From DASQPR01 sp963836785 (GTDB lineage Bacteria; Actinomycetota; Actinomycetes; Mycobacteriales; Micromonosporaceae), in NCBI GenBank assembly GCA_963836785.1, contig CAWIKW010000005.1, forward strand, positions 434,001 to 498,000: a stretch of 64,000 nt of DNA, in the 5' to 3' direction. The translations under genes were made by a program, and so were the position numbers. This document shows, piece after piece, positions 47,896 through 58,222 of this stretch. Within the stretch, counting starts at the first letter, position 1. Every line of letters starts with the position of its first letter. The notes under the pieces are model-generated. The model was given only the letters and a program-made list of their open reading frames with translations. It had not been told where the DNA came from and searched no databases.

Positions 47896-48759
47896 CTAGG
47901 CCCGGCGCAACGTCAACGTCGTCCATGCCCCGAGATGGACGTGGTCGCCGTCGCCGAGTGGAACTGGCTCGTTCGCCCGGATCGGGTCGGACCCGTCATT
48001 GACGTACGTGCCGTTGGCCGAGTCGAGGTCTACGACCGACCAGCCGCCCGCGGGCTGCGGCACAAGGAGGGCGTGTGCGTGAGAGACCGCCGGGTCCTCC
48101 GGTGGTCCGGACAGGTCGATCTGTGGCTCGATGCCGCGCGAGCGGCTTCGTCGGCCGATCAGGATCTGGTCGCCGTCCAGCGCGAAGCGGCGCTCCGGGC
48201 AGAATGCGGGGAAGTTGATCGGCTCGGCGTCCGGCTCCGCCTCGTCCTGCATGCGTGCGTAGTAGGTCGCGTCGGCGCTCACCACAAGCCGCCACGAAGC
48301 GGGCGGCACCGATTCGGCCGACGACTCGGCCGCCGGGACGCTGGTCGGGACGCTGGTCGGGCCGTTGTCCGGGCCGTGGTCCGGCGGAACGGTCGCAGCG
48401 GCCGACTCCGGTGATGCCGCTTCGACGTCGGGTGCCAGCCGCGCCATCAGGAGGTCGAATCCGCAGCTCTCGCAGAATCGGCCGCTGGCCGGCGTGCCGC
48501 AATCGGGGCAGGGCGTCGGTCCGCCGCCGCTGTCGGGCGTGGCGGTCGACGTACCCGTGGACGGACTGGAACCGGCGGCGCGCGGCGGCGCGGCGGCGAC
48601 CGCGCCCGACGCGGCTGATATCGCACCCGATGCAACTGATATCGAACCCGATGCAGCTGATATCGAACCCGATGCAATCGGCGCGCCACCGATCGGTGTA
48701 CCGCACTCGTCGCAGTAGTCGACGGATTGTGACTGGTGGCCACGGACGCAGGTGGGCAT
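47896..48759 (-). CDS. Zinc-ribbon and FHA domain protein
   Basis: The 287-aa last gene of the pknG operon encodes a phosphothreonine-reading protein. The N-terminal ribbon has C4, H8, C16 and C19 (MPTCVRGHQSQSVDYCDECG). A Ser/Ala/Ile repeat follows, encoded by a 21-bp DNA repeat. A second ribbon reads CPDCGTPASGRFCESCG, then a Pro/Ser-rich linker. A C-terminal FHA domain has ILIGRRSRSRG, SHAHALLVPQ and DLDSANGTYVND. The family role is binding phosphothreonine partners, here probably clients of the PknG-like kinase. It differs from GarA/OdhI, which lack zinc ribbons and carry an N-terminal ETTS-type phosphosite not visible here. The start shares one base with the VWA gene stop. Confidence 0.88.
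   Translation of the reverse strand: MPTCVRGHQSQSVDYCDECGTPIGGAPIASGSISAASGSISVASGAISAASGAVAAAPPRAAGSSPSTGTSTATPDSGGGPTPCPDCGTPASGRFCESCGFDLLMARLAPDVEAASPESAAATVPPDHGPDNGPTSVPTSVPAAESSAESVPPASWRLVVSADATYYARMQDEAEPDAEPINFPAFCPERRFALDGDQILIGRRSRSRGIEPQIDLSGPPEDPAVSHAHALLVPQPAGGWSVVDLDSANGTYVNDGSDPIRANEPVPLGDGDHVHLGAWTTLTLRRA
48615..48677. repeat. 21-bp tandem repeat inside the FHA gene
   Basis: Three copies of a 21-nt unit beginning CTGATATCG start at 48615, 48636 and 48657. They keep the frame and encode A-S-G-S-I-S-A-type heptapeptides between the two zinc ribbons. Confidence 0.88.
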
Positions 48760-50053
48760 CAGGAGGCGGCCTTCTTCACTCGGATCGTCTGCACCGAACG
48801 GACGCTGGCAAGCTCGGCATCGACGCCGGCTACGCGCTGTTTCAAGCGTACGGTGCCGGTGCGCTCGTCGACGACGTCGACAACCTTGGCGAGCAGCTTT
48901 GCGGTGTCCTCGTGACCGGATTCGGCCGCCAGTTGCACGGCCCGGCCGAGCTTCGATGTCGCGGTCTCGATGTCGCCCGCGTCGCGCGCGGCCAGACCTT
49001 CCTGGATCGCCTCGGCCAGCTCGGCCTGGCCGGTGTAGTGAGCGACGCGTTGATTGATCTGAGTGGACAGTGCGCTGTCTTCGGTCCACGTCGCGAGCAC
49101 GAGCGCCTGCGCGAGGACGGTCGCCTGGGTGCCGCTGCCGATGGCGAGGCTGACGCGTGCGGCCAGCAACTCCTCCCCGAGCGCGCCCGCCGGTACGGCG
49201 ACGGACACGTGATAGTCGCGGCTCTCAGAACCCCAGGCGCCGGTCGGGTAGTCCCCGATGCGTTCGCTCACGGCGCTTCGGCGGCCGGTCAAATCCTCGA
49301 CCTGCGGAAACGCTTGCTTGACGAATCGGATCGTCGATCCGGCCGGCGTCCAGAGGCGCAGCGAGACGTCGGCCAGCGATTTGCCCATGGCGGCGCTCGT
49401 CATCGCCTGGAAGGCCGCCGGCAGGTCGCGGGGATCCTCGAGCCCATCCGCGGTGCCGAGCAAAGTCGACGCCACCAGCCGCAGCTCGTCGGCGACCCAG
49501 TCATTGCCGATGCCTCGACTGTCGCAGACAAACCGGCCCTCGCAGGCGCGCAATCGCTGCTGCAACACGTCCCGCGACTCGTGCTGGTCGCGACCGTCGG
49601 TCAGCATGATCGCGTGGCGGATGTCGGCGCCACTGCGGGCGAAGAGCTGGTTGGCGAGGGTGAGCCAGGTTCCGATCGCCGTACCGCCGTGCGCCACCAG
49701 TTCGGACACCGCGCGCTTGGCCTCGGCCCGGGTCTGCGCGGATGCCGCTCGCAGTTCGTTCGCGTACGGGTAGACCATCGTGGCGTCGGCGCGCCCGGCG
49801 ATGACCGCGAACTCGACTCCGTCGCGCAGCGTGTCGATCGCCGTAGCGGTGGCGGCCTTCGCGGCCGCCATCTTGGTGCCCGGATTGTCCATTGAGCCGG
49901 AGCAATCGATCATGATGACCTGGGCCGCCGTCGGCGCCGCGGCGACCGTACCGCCGGACGATGTCACCGTGATCACCGCATCGACGACTTGACCACCGGC
50001 CGGCAGATACTGGTTCTGGAACACCTCGAGCTCGAACGTCGGCTGATCGGGGT

Positions 50054-50057
<4 letters not shown>
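48759..50057 (-). CDS. VWA domain protein
   Basis: The 432-aa soluble protein has an N-terminal beta region (FELEVFQNQYLPAGG). The von Willebrand A domain follows with an intact MIDAS motif D-x-S-x-S in IMIDCSGSMDNPGTKMAAAK (about residue 50) and the later Asp in IMLTDGRDQHES (about 153). The C-terminal half is helical (DSALSTQINQRVAHYTGQAE, then LAAESGHEDTAKLLAKVVDV). There is no signal peptide, so it is cytoplasmic and may scaffold metal-dependent protein contacts. It starts with GTG at 50057, preceded by AGGAG, and overlaps the phosphatase gene by 4 nt. Co-translation with a kinase and phosphatase suggests a regulated assembly, but no substrate is known. Confidence 0.9.
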
Positions 50058-51373
<1,316 letters not shown>

Positions 51374-51410
51374 TGCCGGGCCTGTACGGCCGGGGCGGCT
51401 GGGCAGCGCA

Positions 51411-53840
51411 TCACACCATCGTCCATGGACGCACCGCATTCGCACGGTCGACGAGCGCATAACGTTCCAACGTGTCGGTCTGCATCGTGGCCAGCACACG
51501 ATAGGCCCGCTCCAGGCCCAGCCGGAGCTCCCGCTCGTTGAGTCGGTGACCGAGCAGGCGCGAGGCACTGCTGAGCGCCACCGCGCGCTGTGGTGACCGC
51601 TGCGCCGGCACCGAGCCGGTCCGTGTCGAGCCGCCGGCACGCCCGGCGTCGGCCGGACCGTCCTCGGTTACGCCGATCCAGGACAGCGCGGCTCGGAACA
51701 TTTCGACCGACAGGCTGGCCTGCCGTTCCGCGTCAAGACGCAGCCGCTGGAGTCGGCTGGACGCGTCGACGAAGTCGTGTTCGTCGGACGCGTCCTCCAG
51801 CCGGGTACGCAACGCCGCAACCTGGGCCGCGATGTATTGGATCGAGGTGTCCGGCACTTCGTCCAGCACCGCGACGGCGCCGGCGTGATCGCCGGTGTCG
51901 ACGCGCGCCCGAGCGAGACCGAACGCGGCGCTGACGTACTCGCGGTCGACCCGCCAGATCCGTTCGTAGAGCCGTGCCGCGCCCGGTCGGTCGCCTCCGA
52001 GTTCGAGGCTCGCGGCCAGCGCCAGCCGCGGTGCGATCTCGCCCGGCAGCGCCGAGTAGACGTCGTTGAAACAGCCACGCGCGAGCGGAACGTCGGCCGA
52101 GGCGAGCGCGATCAGGCCGCGATACCAGTCGATGCGCCAGTCGTTGGGTGACTCGCGCGCGGCCGCCCGCAACTCGTCGGCCGCCTCGGCGAGGTGTTCA
52201 TCCTCGAGATAGGCGCGGGTGAGCGCAAGCGAGACCTCGATGGTGCGATGGTCGATGCCGGCCAGCGCGCGGATCGTCTGCGCGGTGTCGCTCGCGGTCA
52301 GTGTGGCCAGAAACGCGGCGCCCGGATCGGTTGGGTCGACGAGCGGCAACGGCAGCGCGGCGGCCACGTCGGAGCCTGCGGGTGACGACGTGTGCGGACC
52401 GAACGTACGCCGGCCGGGCGTGAACAACCCGGACGACGCCGGCCGCGGCTGCCCGTCGGCCGCGCTCAGCACCTCGCGGAGGACACCGATCAGTTGTTCG
52501 GCCATGTCGCCGGCCGACGCGAAACGCTTACGCCGGTCGCGGTGGGTGGCGCGCTGCAAGAACCGGCAGTACGACTCCTCGGCCTGTAGCAACGGCACGT
52601 CGGCCACGGGTGGGAGCGTGTCGGCGAATCGCGTGGTGAATCCGGCGAAGTCGAAACTCAGGACGGCGAGCGTACGGCCGACGGTGTAGAGATCCGACCC
52701 GATCGACGGCCCGACGGCGGCCAGCTCCGGCGCCTGGTACCCCGGCGTGCCGTACAAGGCGGACTGGTCGTCGCCGACGCGGCGTACGGCACCGAGGTCG
52801 ATCAGCTTCAACTGTTCCTCGGCGTGGATCACGTTGTCCGGCTTGAAGTCGCAGAAGAGCAGGTCGCGATCGTGCAGGTAGCCGAGCGCCGGGAGCACCT
52901 CGAGGCCGTACGCCAGGACCTGCGACAACGGCAATGGAGTGCGCCGACCGTCCGGACCGCGGTGCGCCAGCGCGAGATCCCGCAGCGACCGTCCGCCGAC
53001 GTACTCCATCACGATGTAGCCGACCTGTTCGCCGGTGACCGGATCCGGGTGGTTGGCGAAGTCGTGAATCTTCACGATGTTCGGATGGTCGACCTCGACG
53101 AGAAAGCGGCGTTCGGCGACGGCCGCGGCCATCGCGTCGGCATCGCCGGAATTGATCAGCCCCTTGAGAACGACCCACCGGTCGCTGCCGGCGTCGGAGA
53201 TGTTGCGGTCCCGGCCGAGATAGATCCAGCCGAGGCCGCCGTGCGCCAGCGCGCCGAGAATCTCATAGCGCTTGTCGAGCACGTCGCCCGGTTTCAGCGT
53301 CGGGACGAACGAGTACGGCGTCCGATCGCGCGGGCAGAATCCTTGCGTACGTCCGGGCTGGCCGTCGTGGCTTCGGCCGACCGGCTCGCCGCAGGCCGTA
53401 CAGAAGCGGTGTGCCTCCGGCACGGCCGGATCCGGCAGAACCGCACTCGCCGGATCACGCAACGGCACCGGCGGGACGGCGACCAGGTTCGCGCCGAGCC
53501 GGCCGCGACCACGGCTGCCGCTCCGGCTGCCGCGCGTGGAGCCACCGGTGCCGCTGAACCGCGATGGCGACGATCCCGACGATCCAAATGTGGCCCCGGA
53601 GGCGGCGGTCGCGGCCAGCGTCGCGGCACCGATACCCGACGGCGATGCGCCCGACGGTGATGGCGTGCCGCCGGACGCGGCGGCGAGTCCGGACGAGACC
53701 GTGGAGACGGGCGCGGCGGCGGGCGGCGCGGCCGAGCCGGACTGGACGGGGATGCCGGATGGCGCCTTGCGCCCACATTCATCGCAGTAACCATCGGCCG
53801 CGTAGTGGCCCGTGCAATCGGGTCGTTCGCATGCTGTCAT
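51411..53840 (-). CDS. pknG: PknG-like Ser/Thr protein kinase
   Basis: This soluble kinase is known in mycobacteria and corynebacteria to phosphorylate GarA/OdhI in response to amino acids. The 809-aa product has an extra N-terminal zinc ribbon (C4, C9, C19, C22) and a low-complexity linker. The rubredoxin-like part (CTACGEPVGRSHDGQPGRTQ, then GFCPRDRTPYSF) has Asp in place of the fourth Cys. The kinase domain runs from about residue 190 to 460 with GALAHGGLGWIYLGRD, the Lys in RWVVLKGL, the catalytic loop LLFCDFKPDNVI lacking HRD Arg, and IDLGAVRR in place of DFG. A C-terminal TPR region (about 540-809) has the PknG pattern. The ATG at 53840 shares one base with the preceding stop. Confidence 0.95.
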   Translation of the reverse strand: MTACERPDCTGHYAADGYCDECGRKAPSGIPVQSGSAAPPAAAPVSTVSSGLAAASGGTPSPSGASPSGIGAATLAATAASGATFGSSGSSPSRFSGTGGSTRGSRSGSRGRGRLGANLVAVPPVPLRDPASAVLPDPAVPEAHRFCTACGEPVGRSHDGQPGRTQGFCPRDRTPYSFVPTLKPGDVLDKRYEILGALAHGGLGWIYLGRDRNISDAGSDRWVVLKGLINSGDADAMAAAVAERRFLVEVDHPNIVKIHDFANHPDPVTGEQVGYIVMEYVGGRSLRDLALAHRGPDGRRTPLPLSQVLAYGLEVLPALGYLHDRDLLFCDFKPDNVIHAEEQLKLIDLGAVRRVGDDQSALYGTPGYQAPELAAVGPSIGSDLYTVGRTLAVLSFDFAGFTTRFADTLPPVADVPLLQAEESYCRFLQRATHRDRRKRFASAGDMAEQLIGVLREVLSAADGQPRPASSGLFTPGRRTFGPHTSSPAGSDVAAALPLPLVDPTDPGAAFLATLTASDTAQTIRALAGIDHRTIEVSLALTRAYLEDEHLAEAADELRAAARESPNDWRIDWYRGLIALASADVPLARGCFNDVYSALPGEIAPRLALAASLELGGDRPGAARLYERIWRVDREYVSAAFGLARARVDTGDHAGAVAVLDEVPDTSIQYIAAQVAALRTRLEDASDEHDFVDASSRLQRLRLDAERQASLSVEMFRAALSWIGVTEDGPADAGRAGGSTRTGSVPAQRSPQRAVALSSASRLLGHRLNERELRLGLERAYRVLATMQTDTLERYALVDRANAVRPWTMV

Positions 53841-55150
53841 CACGTCGCCTCGTTCCCGCCGGTGATTGGTCCGGCGCCGAGCAGGCCGGCCAGCGTCGTC
53901 TGATAGGCGACCACGGCCTTCGTCGCGGCCGACAGATCGCACGGCGCGGTGTAGAGCAGGGACCGGGCCTGTGCGTGCAACGGTCCGAGGTCGTCGTGTT
54001 CGTCGAGATGGTAGGTGGCGGCCTTGGCCCGGTAGCCATCGAGTCGACCGCGCAACTCGTCGCGGCGGGCCACGAGCCCATCGGCCGCTGCCCGCAACTC
54101 GCGGGCGCGCTCAATCGCCCGATCGGTCGCGGCGCGTACGGTGGCCGCATCGTCGGCGAGGCGTCGCCATTGCTGCTGAGCGTGCAATCCGTCGAGTTCA
54201 CCGATGCGATTGCGCAACACGGCGGCCGAGTCGGGTGGCGGCGGAAGCCCGGGCGCGGCAATCTTCTCGGTCGCGCGCGCGAAGGCGGCAGCGGTCTCGA
54301 CCTCCTCCTCGGCGAGTACGTCCACGTCCGCGAGGAGTGCCGCGATCCGGCTCGGATAGCTGTCGCGCAGGCCCGACTCCGTACGCAGGCGGGCGGTCGC
54401 GGTCGCGAGGTCGGCGGCGAGTTCGGTGGCCTCCCGCTGGATCTCGGCGGCCGCCACGCCGTTCGGCGCGTACGTCAACGGATCGCTCAGCACCTGCTCA
54501 CGCAGCAGCGCCGTACGCTGCTCCAGCGGCGCGACGGCGCCATCGTCGCCGAGGCCACGGGCAAGGTCGGACAGGGCCGTCATCGACGCGGTGAGGCCGG
54601 CGACGGCGGCCGCCGCGGCGTTCGCGGCCCGGCCGGTTTCCTCCAACCGTCGCGTCGCGGCCGCGCACCGGGTCTGTAGACCCATTGCCAGATCGCCGAC
54701 GCGCACCGCGCCAACGATCCGGCCCGGTCCGGGCGACCCGGCCGGGCTCGACGGATCGGACCCGATGAACGCCGCACCGCTCGTATTGCCGCCGCGCTGG
54801 CCGGCCGTGAGCGACACCGTCACCGGGAGGCCGGCGTTGTCGACCGCGATCACCGGCCCAGCCAGCAGCCGGTCCAGATCGATCCAGCGGGCGTCGGACG
54901 GGCGGAACTGCGTTCGGAGCGCCCGGGCCTGCTCCAGAATGTCGCCGATCGTGGTGAACTGCGCCCACATGACGCCGACGTCGAAGAGCACTGCCTCGCG
55001 CATCTGGTTGGTGCGGCCGGTGTACATCGCCGCGCGAAGGTAGGTCAGCGTCGGATGGCTGTCGACGGCGTACATGGCGGTGGCCAGCCGGTCGTAAACG
55101 GCTCCGATGGTGGCGAGGAGCCGGTCGGCTTCGTCACGGGTGATCGCCAT
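53840..55150 (-). CDS. Coiled-coil protein between glnH and pknG
   Basis: The 436-aa soluble protein is almost all helical. Its N-terminal third (RLLATIGAVYDRLATAMYAV, LRAAMYTGRTNQMREAVLFD) precedes a Gly/Ser-rich hinge near residues 125-150. Ala/Glu/Arg-rich coiled-coil stretches such as TELAADLATATARLRTESGL and ATDRAIERARELRAAADGLV follow. No enzymatic motif or membrane segment is visible. The length of the coiled coil suggests a scaffold or adaptor linking the sensor to the kinase. It shares one base with the pknG start and begins 6 nt after the glnH stop. I recognise no named family. Confidence 0.85.
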   Translation of the reverse strand: MAITRDEADRLLATIGAVYDRLATAMYAVDSHPTLTYLRAAMYTGRTNQMREAVLFDVGVMWAQFTTIGDILEQARALRTQFRPSDARWIDLDRLLAGPVIAVDNAGLPVTVSLTAGQRGGNTSGAAFIGSDPSSPAGSPGPGRIVGAVRVGDLAMGLQTRCAAATRRLEETGRAANAAAAAVAGLTASMTALSDLARGLGDDGAVAPLEQRTALLREQVLSDPLTYAPNGVAAAEIQREATELAADLATATARLRTESGLRDSYPSRIAALLADVDVLAEEEVETAAAFARATEKIAAPGLPPPPDSAAVLRNRIGELDGLHAQQQWRRLADDAATVRAATDRAIERARELRAAADGLVARRDELRGRLDGYRAKAATYHLDEHDDLGPLHAQARSLLYTAPCDLSAATKAVVAYQTTLAGLLGAGPITGGNEAT

Positions 55151-55156
55151 GGCGGC

Positions 55157-56173
55157 CTAGCTCGCGTACTGCGCGATCGGTGGCGCGGGCGCCGGCGAGT
55201 TGAGCCAACGCGTATAGATGGCCGCCCAACCACCGTCCGATCGCAGTTGCGCCAGCACGCCGTTGACGAACTCCACCAGATCGGTCGCGTGGAGGTCCAT
55301 CGCGAGACCGTACGGCTCCTTGGTGAAGTTGGTCGTGAGCAGGAGCTTCGTGCTCGGGTCCTGGGCGGCGAGCCCACGCAGGATCGTGTCATCGGTCGAG
55401 ATGGCCGAGACCTGCCCCTGCTGCAGCATCACCAGGCAGTCGGTCCAATCATTGACGGCCACCGGCACCGGCCTGGACTCGATGGCCGCGATGTTGGCAA
55501 TCGACGTGCTGCCGGCCGCGGCGCAGACCTTCCGGCCGCCGAGGTCGGCCAGCCCCGTGATTCCAGAGTCCTTGCGCACCAGTACATTCTGCCCGGCGTC
55601 GTAGTAGATGGTGGAGAATGCCACCTGCCGGAGACGGTCACACGTCACCGTCATCGTGTCGGCCACCAGATCGACGGTGTGATTGACGACGTCCGGAATG
55701 CGCTGGGCCGCCGTGATCGACACGAACTGGATCTTGTTCGGATCGCCGAAGATGGCCTTCGCGATCGCGTGCGCGATGTCGATGTCGAAGCCGACGATCT
55801 GACCGCTCGCCGGGTCGCGATAGCCGAACTTGTACGTGTTCTGGTCGACCCCGACGCGCAGCGTGCCGCGCGCCTGAATCCGCGCCATCGTGCTTCCGGC
55901 CGGCATCCGCCCGGGCCCGGGCAGTGCACCGGTCGGTCGCCGGCTCGACGCGTACGGGTTGCAGGCCGCCGCACCCGATCCGGACGCTGCTGGCGTGGGC
56001 AGCTTCGCCGGATCCTGCACGCCCTGTGGCGCGGGCACCTGGGCGGTGACGCTCGCATTGCCGGGCCCGGCGTTGGCCGCGGGCGATGAGCAGGCGACCA
56101 TGCTCACGCCGAGCAGAATCGCCACGGCGGCGGCGGTCATCGGTCGGAGGATTCGCACACGCCGGGTCGTCAT
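55157..56173 (-). CDS. glnH: GlnH-like amino-acid-binding lipoprotein
   Basis: The 338-aa product has a basic start and hydrophobic signal (MTAAAVAILLGVSMVAC) with lipobox V-A-C near residue 28. It is therefore lipid-anchored outside the membrane. A linker with two further Cys precedes the periplasmic-binding-protein type 3 domain: GTLRVGVDQNTYKFGYRDPA, FDIDIAHAIAKAIFG, DLVADTMTVTCDRLRQVAFS and LHATDLVEFVNGVLAQLRSDGG. No ABC permease or ATPase lies beside it. As in mycobacteria it is thought to sense aspartate/glutamate and signal through GlnX to PknG rather than import. The ATGA start overlaps the glnX stop. Confidence 0.9.
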   Translation of the reverse strand: MTTRRVRILRPMTAAAVAILLGVSMVACSSPAANAGPGNASVTAQVPAPQGVQDPAKLPTPAASGSGAAACNPYASSRRPTGALPGPGRMPAGSTMARIQARGTLRVGVDQNTYKFGYRDPASGQIVGFDIDIAHAIAKAIFGDPNKIQFVSITAAQRIPDVVNHTVDLVADTMTVTCDRLRQVAFSTIYYDAGQNVLVRKDSGITGLADLGGRKVCAAAGSTSIANIAAIESRPVPVAVNDWTDCLVMLQQGQVSAISTDDTILRGLAAQDPSTKLLLTTNFTKEPYGLAMDLHATDLVEFVNGVLAQLRSDGGWAAIYTRWLNSPAPAPPIAQYAS

Positions 56174-57447
56174 CGGTACTCCGCAATTCGCCGCTGCACG
56201 CCGATCGCCGCACCGCCGAGCGTGAGCAGCGTCAATATGACCACGACGATACCGACGATATGGATGGTTCGACCGGCCGCCGCGGCCTGCTCGGTGAACG
56301 TCGCGTCGCTGGCCCGGATGCCGGCGGCGAGATCGTCGTCCACGCGGGTGAAAGCATCCGACGCGGGGCCGGTCGCCGCGGTCACGGCGGCCGGGTAGTT
56401 GCCGCCGTCGTCGTCCTTCCGCAGTCCCGTGTGTACCGTCTGCCAGGCCGCGACGTCGCTGATCGCTTTGCGGATTGCCGCCCGTACCGTCGGATCGGTC
56501 GCCGTGGACGCGGCGTGGCCGAGCCGGCCGCCGCCACCATTCGTGCCGACCAGATTGGCCATGGTCTTTCGAAAATCCTGCTCGAAGGCGCCGCCGGATC
56601 CCCGGGCGACGAGGGTGAGTGCCTCGTCCGCCCGGGCCTGGAGTGCGTCGATGCGTGCCGTTGCGAGCGCCTGGACCTGGCTGGAACCATCGGCCTGCGC
56701 CGAATCCAGGTGCGAGTGCAGGCCGAACCACGCGACGTTCTGATAGATCAATGCGGCCAGCAGCGCGAGTGTGGCCGCGGCGAGTCCTGGATTGACGAGC
56801 CGGCGCGTACGCCGGGTCAGGTAGCGCTGCGCGAAGACCAGTGCGGCGAGAGCGACCACGCCGAGCAGCACCGCGATGTACGGATATTGCGAGCCCGCGT
56901 TGTGGTCGCTGGCCAGTCGCTGCGTTTGCGTCGAGTAGACGTCCTGCGCCGCCGGCAGCAGAGTGGCCCGCATGAGGCCGGAGGCTTCCCGAAGGTAAGC
57001 CGCACCGACCGGATAGCCGAGCCGATTGTTCGTACGTGCCGTCTCGACCAGGCCGGTGTAGACGGGCAGCTCGGTGGCGAGTACGTCAAGCCGCTGCGCC
57101 GACTTTGTCGACGTGGCGGACGCGCCCGCGGTGACCTGCGCCAGTGCCGTTCCGGCGGCGGCGATGTCGGTCTCATAGCGTTGCCGCGACGCGGCGGTTT
57201 CGGCACCGGGGGTCAGGAACGCGGTGGCGGCGGTCGCGTCCGCGTCGGACAGTGCACGATAGAGCGACTGTGCGCTGACCGTCAGCGGGCCGCTCGAATC
57301 CTGGACGCTCGAGACATCGGCGTTCGCTTCGTTCGAGCCGGTGAACGCGGTGATGCCATAGGCGATGCCGAGCAACAACAGAACGATCAGCGCGGCGGTG
57401 AGGCGGCCCGGCGTGCTGCGCACGATCGCCCGGAGCCGTTGAACCAT
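56170..57447 (-). CDS. glnX: GlnX-like membrane sensor protein
   Basis: The 425-aa membrane protein starts with a helix (LTAALIVLLLLGIAYGITAF) and an extracytoplasmic helical domain to about residue 185. Two adjacent helices follow (YIAVLLGVVALAALVFAQRY and AAATLALLAALIYQNVAWFG), then a second extracytoplasmic domain (about 235-390). A last helix (IHIVGIVVVILTLLTLGGAA) precedes a short cytoplasmic end. Two extracytoplasmic sensor-like domains and four helices fit GlnX, which in mycobacteria relays GlnH-bound amino acid status to PknG. It is the first gene of the seven-gene run. The 235 nt upstream (57448-57682) hold no gene. Confidence 0.87.
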   Translation of the reverse strand: MVQRLRAIVRSTPGRLTAALIVLLLLGIAYGITAFTGSNEANADVSSVQDSSGPLTVSAQSLYRALSDADATAATAFLTPGAETAASRQRYETDIAAAGTALAQVTAGASATSTKSAQRLDVLATELPVYTGLVETARTNNRLGYPVGAAYLREASGLMRATLLPAAQDVYSTQTQRLASDHNAGSQYPYIAVLLGVVALAALVFAQRYLTRRTRRLVNPGLAAATLALLAALIYQNVAWFGLHSHLDSAQADGSSQVQALATARIDALQARADEALTLVARGSGGAFEQDFRKTMANLVGTNGGGGRLGHAASTATDPTVRAAIRKAISDVAAWQTVHTGLRKDDDGGNYPAAVTAATGPASDAFTRVDDDLAAGIRASDATFTEQAAAAGRTIHIVGIVVVILTLLTLGGAAIGVQRRIAEYR

Positions 57448-57682
57448 GTGCTACCCCTCGCCGTTGCCCGTGGCGGCAACCGTAGCTGGTGTCGGCAAAT
57501 CGTGCGCGCCCCACCCAGCCACGGATCGCCGGCCGCTCGGTCATGTTCGAGCTACGCACGGACAGGCCGGCCAGAGACATATCACCGGTCGACATGGCAC
57601 CGGCACGTGACATGGCACCGGCCGGGTCCGCGCTCCGTGATGTCGGCGCGGCCCGGCCGGGCCGGTGTTCGTCAACCGGGTG

Positions 57683-57985
57683 TCAGCTCGCCACCTTGGC
57701 GGCGATGACGTCAATCATCTTGAGCGTCGGCGGCTCGGACAGCAGCTCGTCGGCCTTCGCCATCAGCGCCGCCGCGATCGGGCCGTCGAGGTGGGCCTGC
57801 CGCCCGGCGTCGTCGTTGAAGACGTCGAAGATGCCGTACGTCTGTTCATCGATCTTGATGGCGAACCAGGCGATCGTGCCTGGCTCCTGTTCGGCGAGCG
57901 GTTGCGCGCTCTGCAGGAACGCGGCGAGCTCCGCTTCCTTGCCGGGCTTGGCAACGGTCGTGGCAAGAATTCCTTTGGTGACCAT
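57683..57985 (-). CDS. Antibiotic biosynthesis monooxygenase (ABM) domain protein
   Basis: The 100-aa ferredoxin-like dimeric-fold protein has ILATTVAKPGKEAELAAFLQ at the N-terminus, QEPGTIAWFAIKIDEQTYGI in the middle and HLDGPIAAALMAKADELLSE near the end. This is the layout of YgiN-like ABM proteins, some of which are quinol monooxygenases. The substrate is not predictable. AGGAGG precedes the ATG at good spacing. It stands alone between the glnX promoter region and the divergent MFS gene. Confidence 0.88.
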   Translation of the reverse strand: MVTKGILATTVAKPGKEAELAAFLQSAQPLAEQEPGTIAWFAIKIDEQTYGIFDVFNDDAGRQAHLDGPIAAALMAKADELLSEPPTLKMIDVIAAKVAS

Positions 57986-58157
57986 GGTGCCTCCTAGGTG
58001 TCGGCGACCCGCGCGAAATCACACTACGTCGGCTCGCCCGAGTGCCGCCGGGCGATCTACCCTCGGGGACTGCGGGGCGGCGCGGCCCCACCGGCGGTCC
58101 CCGGCGTTCAGGATCTTCCGCACGCCACGTGAAAGACCGTCGCTTGCAGGGACCGAT

Positions 58158-58176
58158 CAGTAAAGAACCTTCACTG
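58158..58176. promoter_or_regulatory. Short inverted repeat upstream of the MFS gene
   Basis: CAGTAAAG (58158-58165) and CTTCACTG (58169-58176) pair with one mismatch across 3 nt, in an AT-richer patch 47-65 nt before the MFS start. It is a candidate operator. No regulator gene is adjacent. Confidence 0.4.
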
Positions 58177-58222
58177 TTACGCTCGGCCGACACCCCCAGT
58201 CGACCGCGGATGGGACTTGCCA

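Noticed and set aside
47896..48759. GarA/OdhI identity for the FHA protein
   Set aside because: It has two zinc ribbons, a repeat linker, about twice the length and no N-terminal ETTS-type phosphosite, so only the FHA domain is shared.
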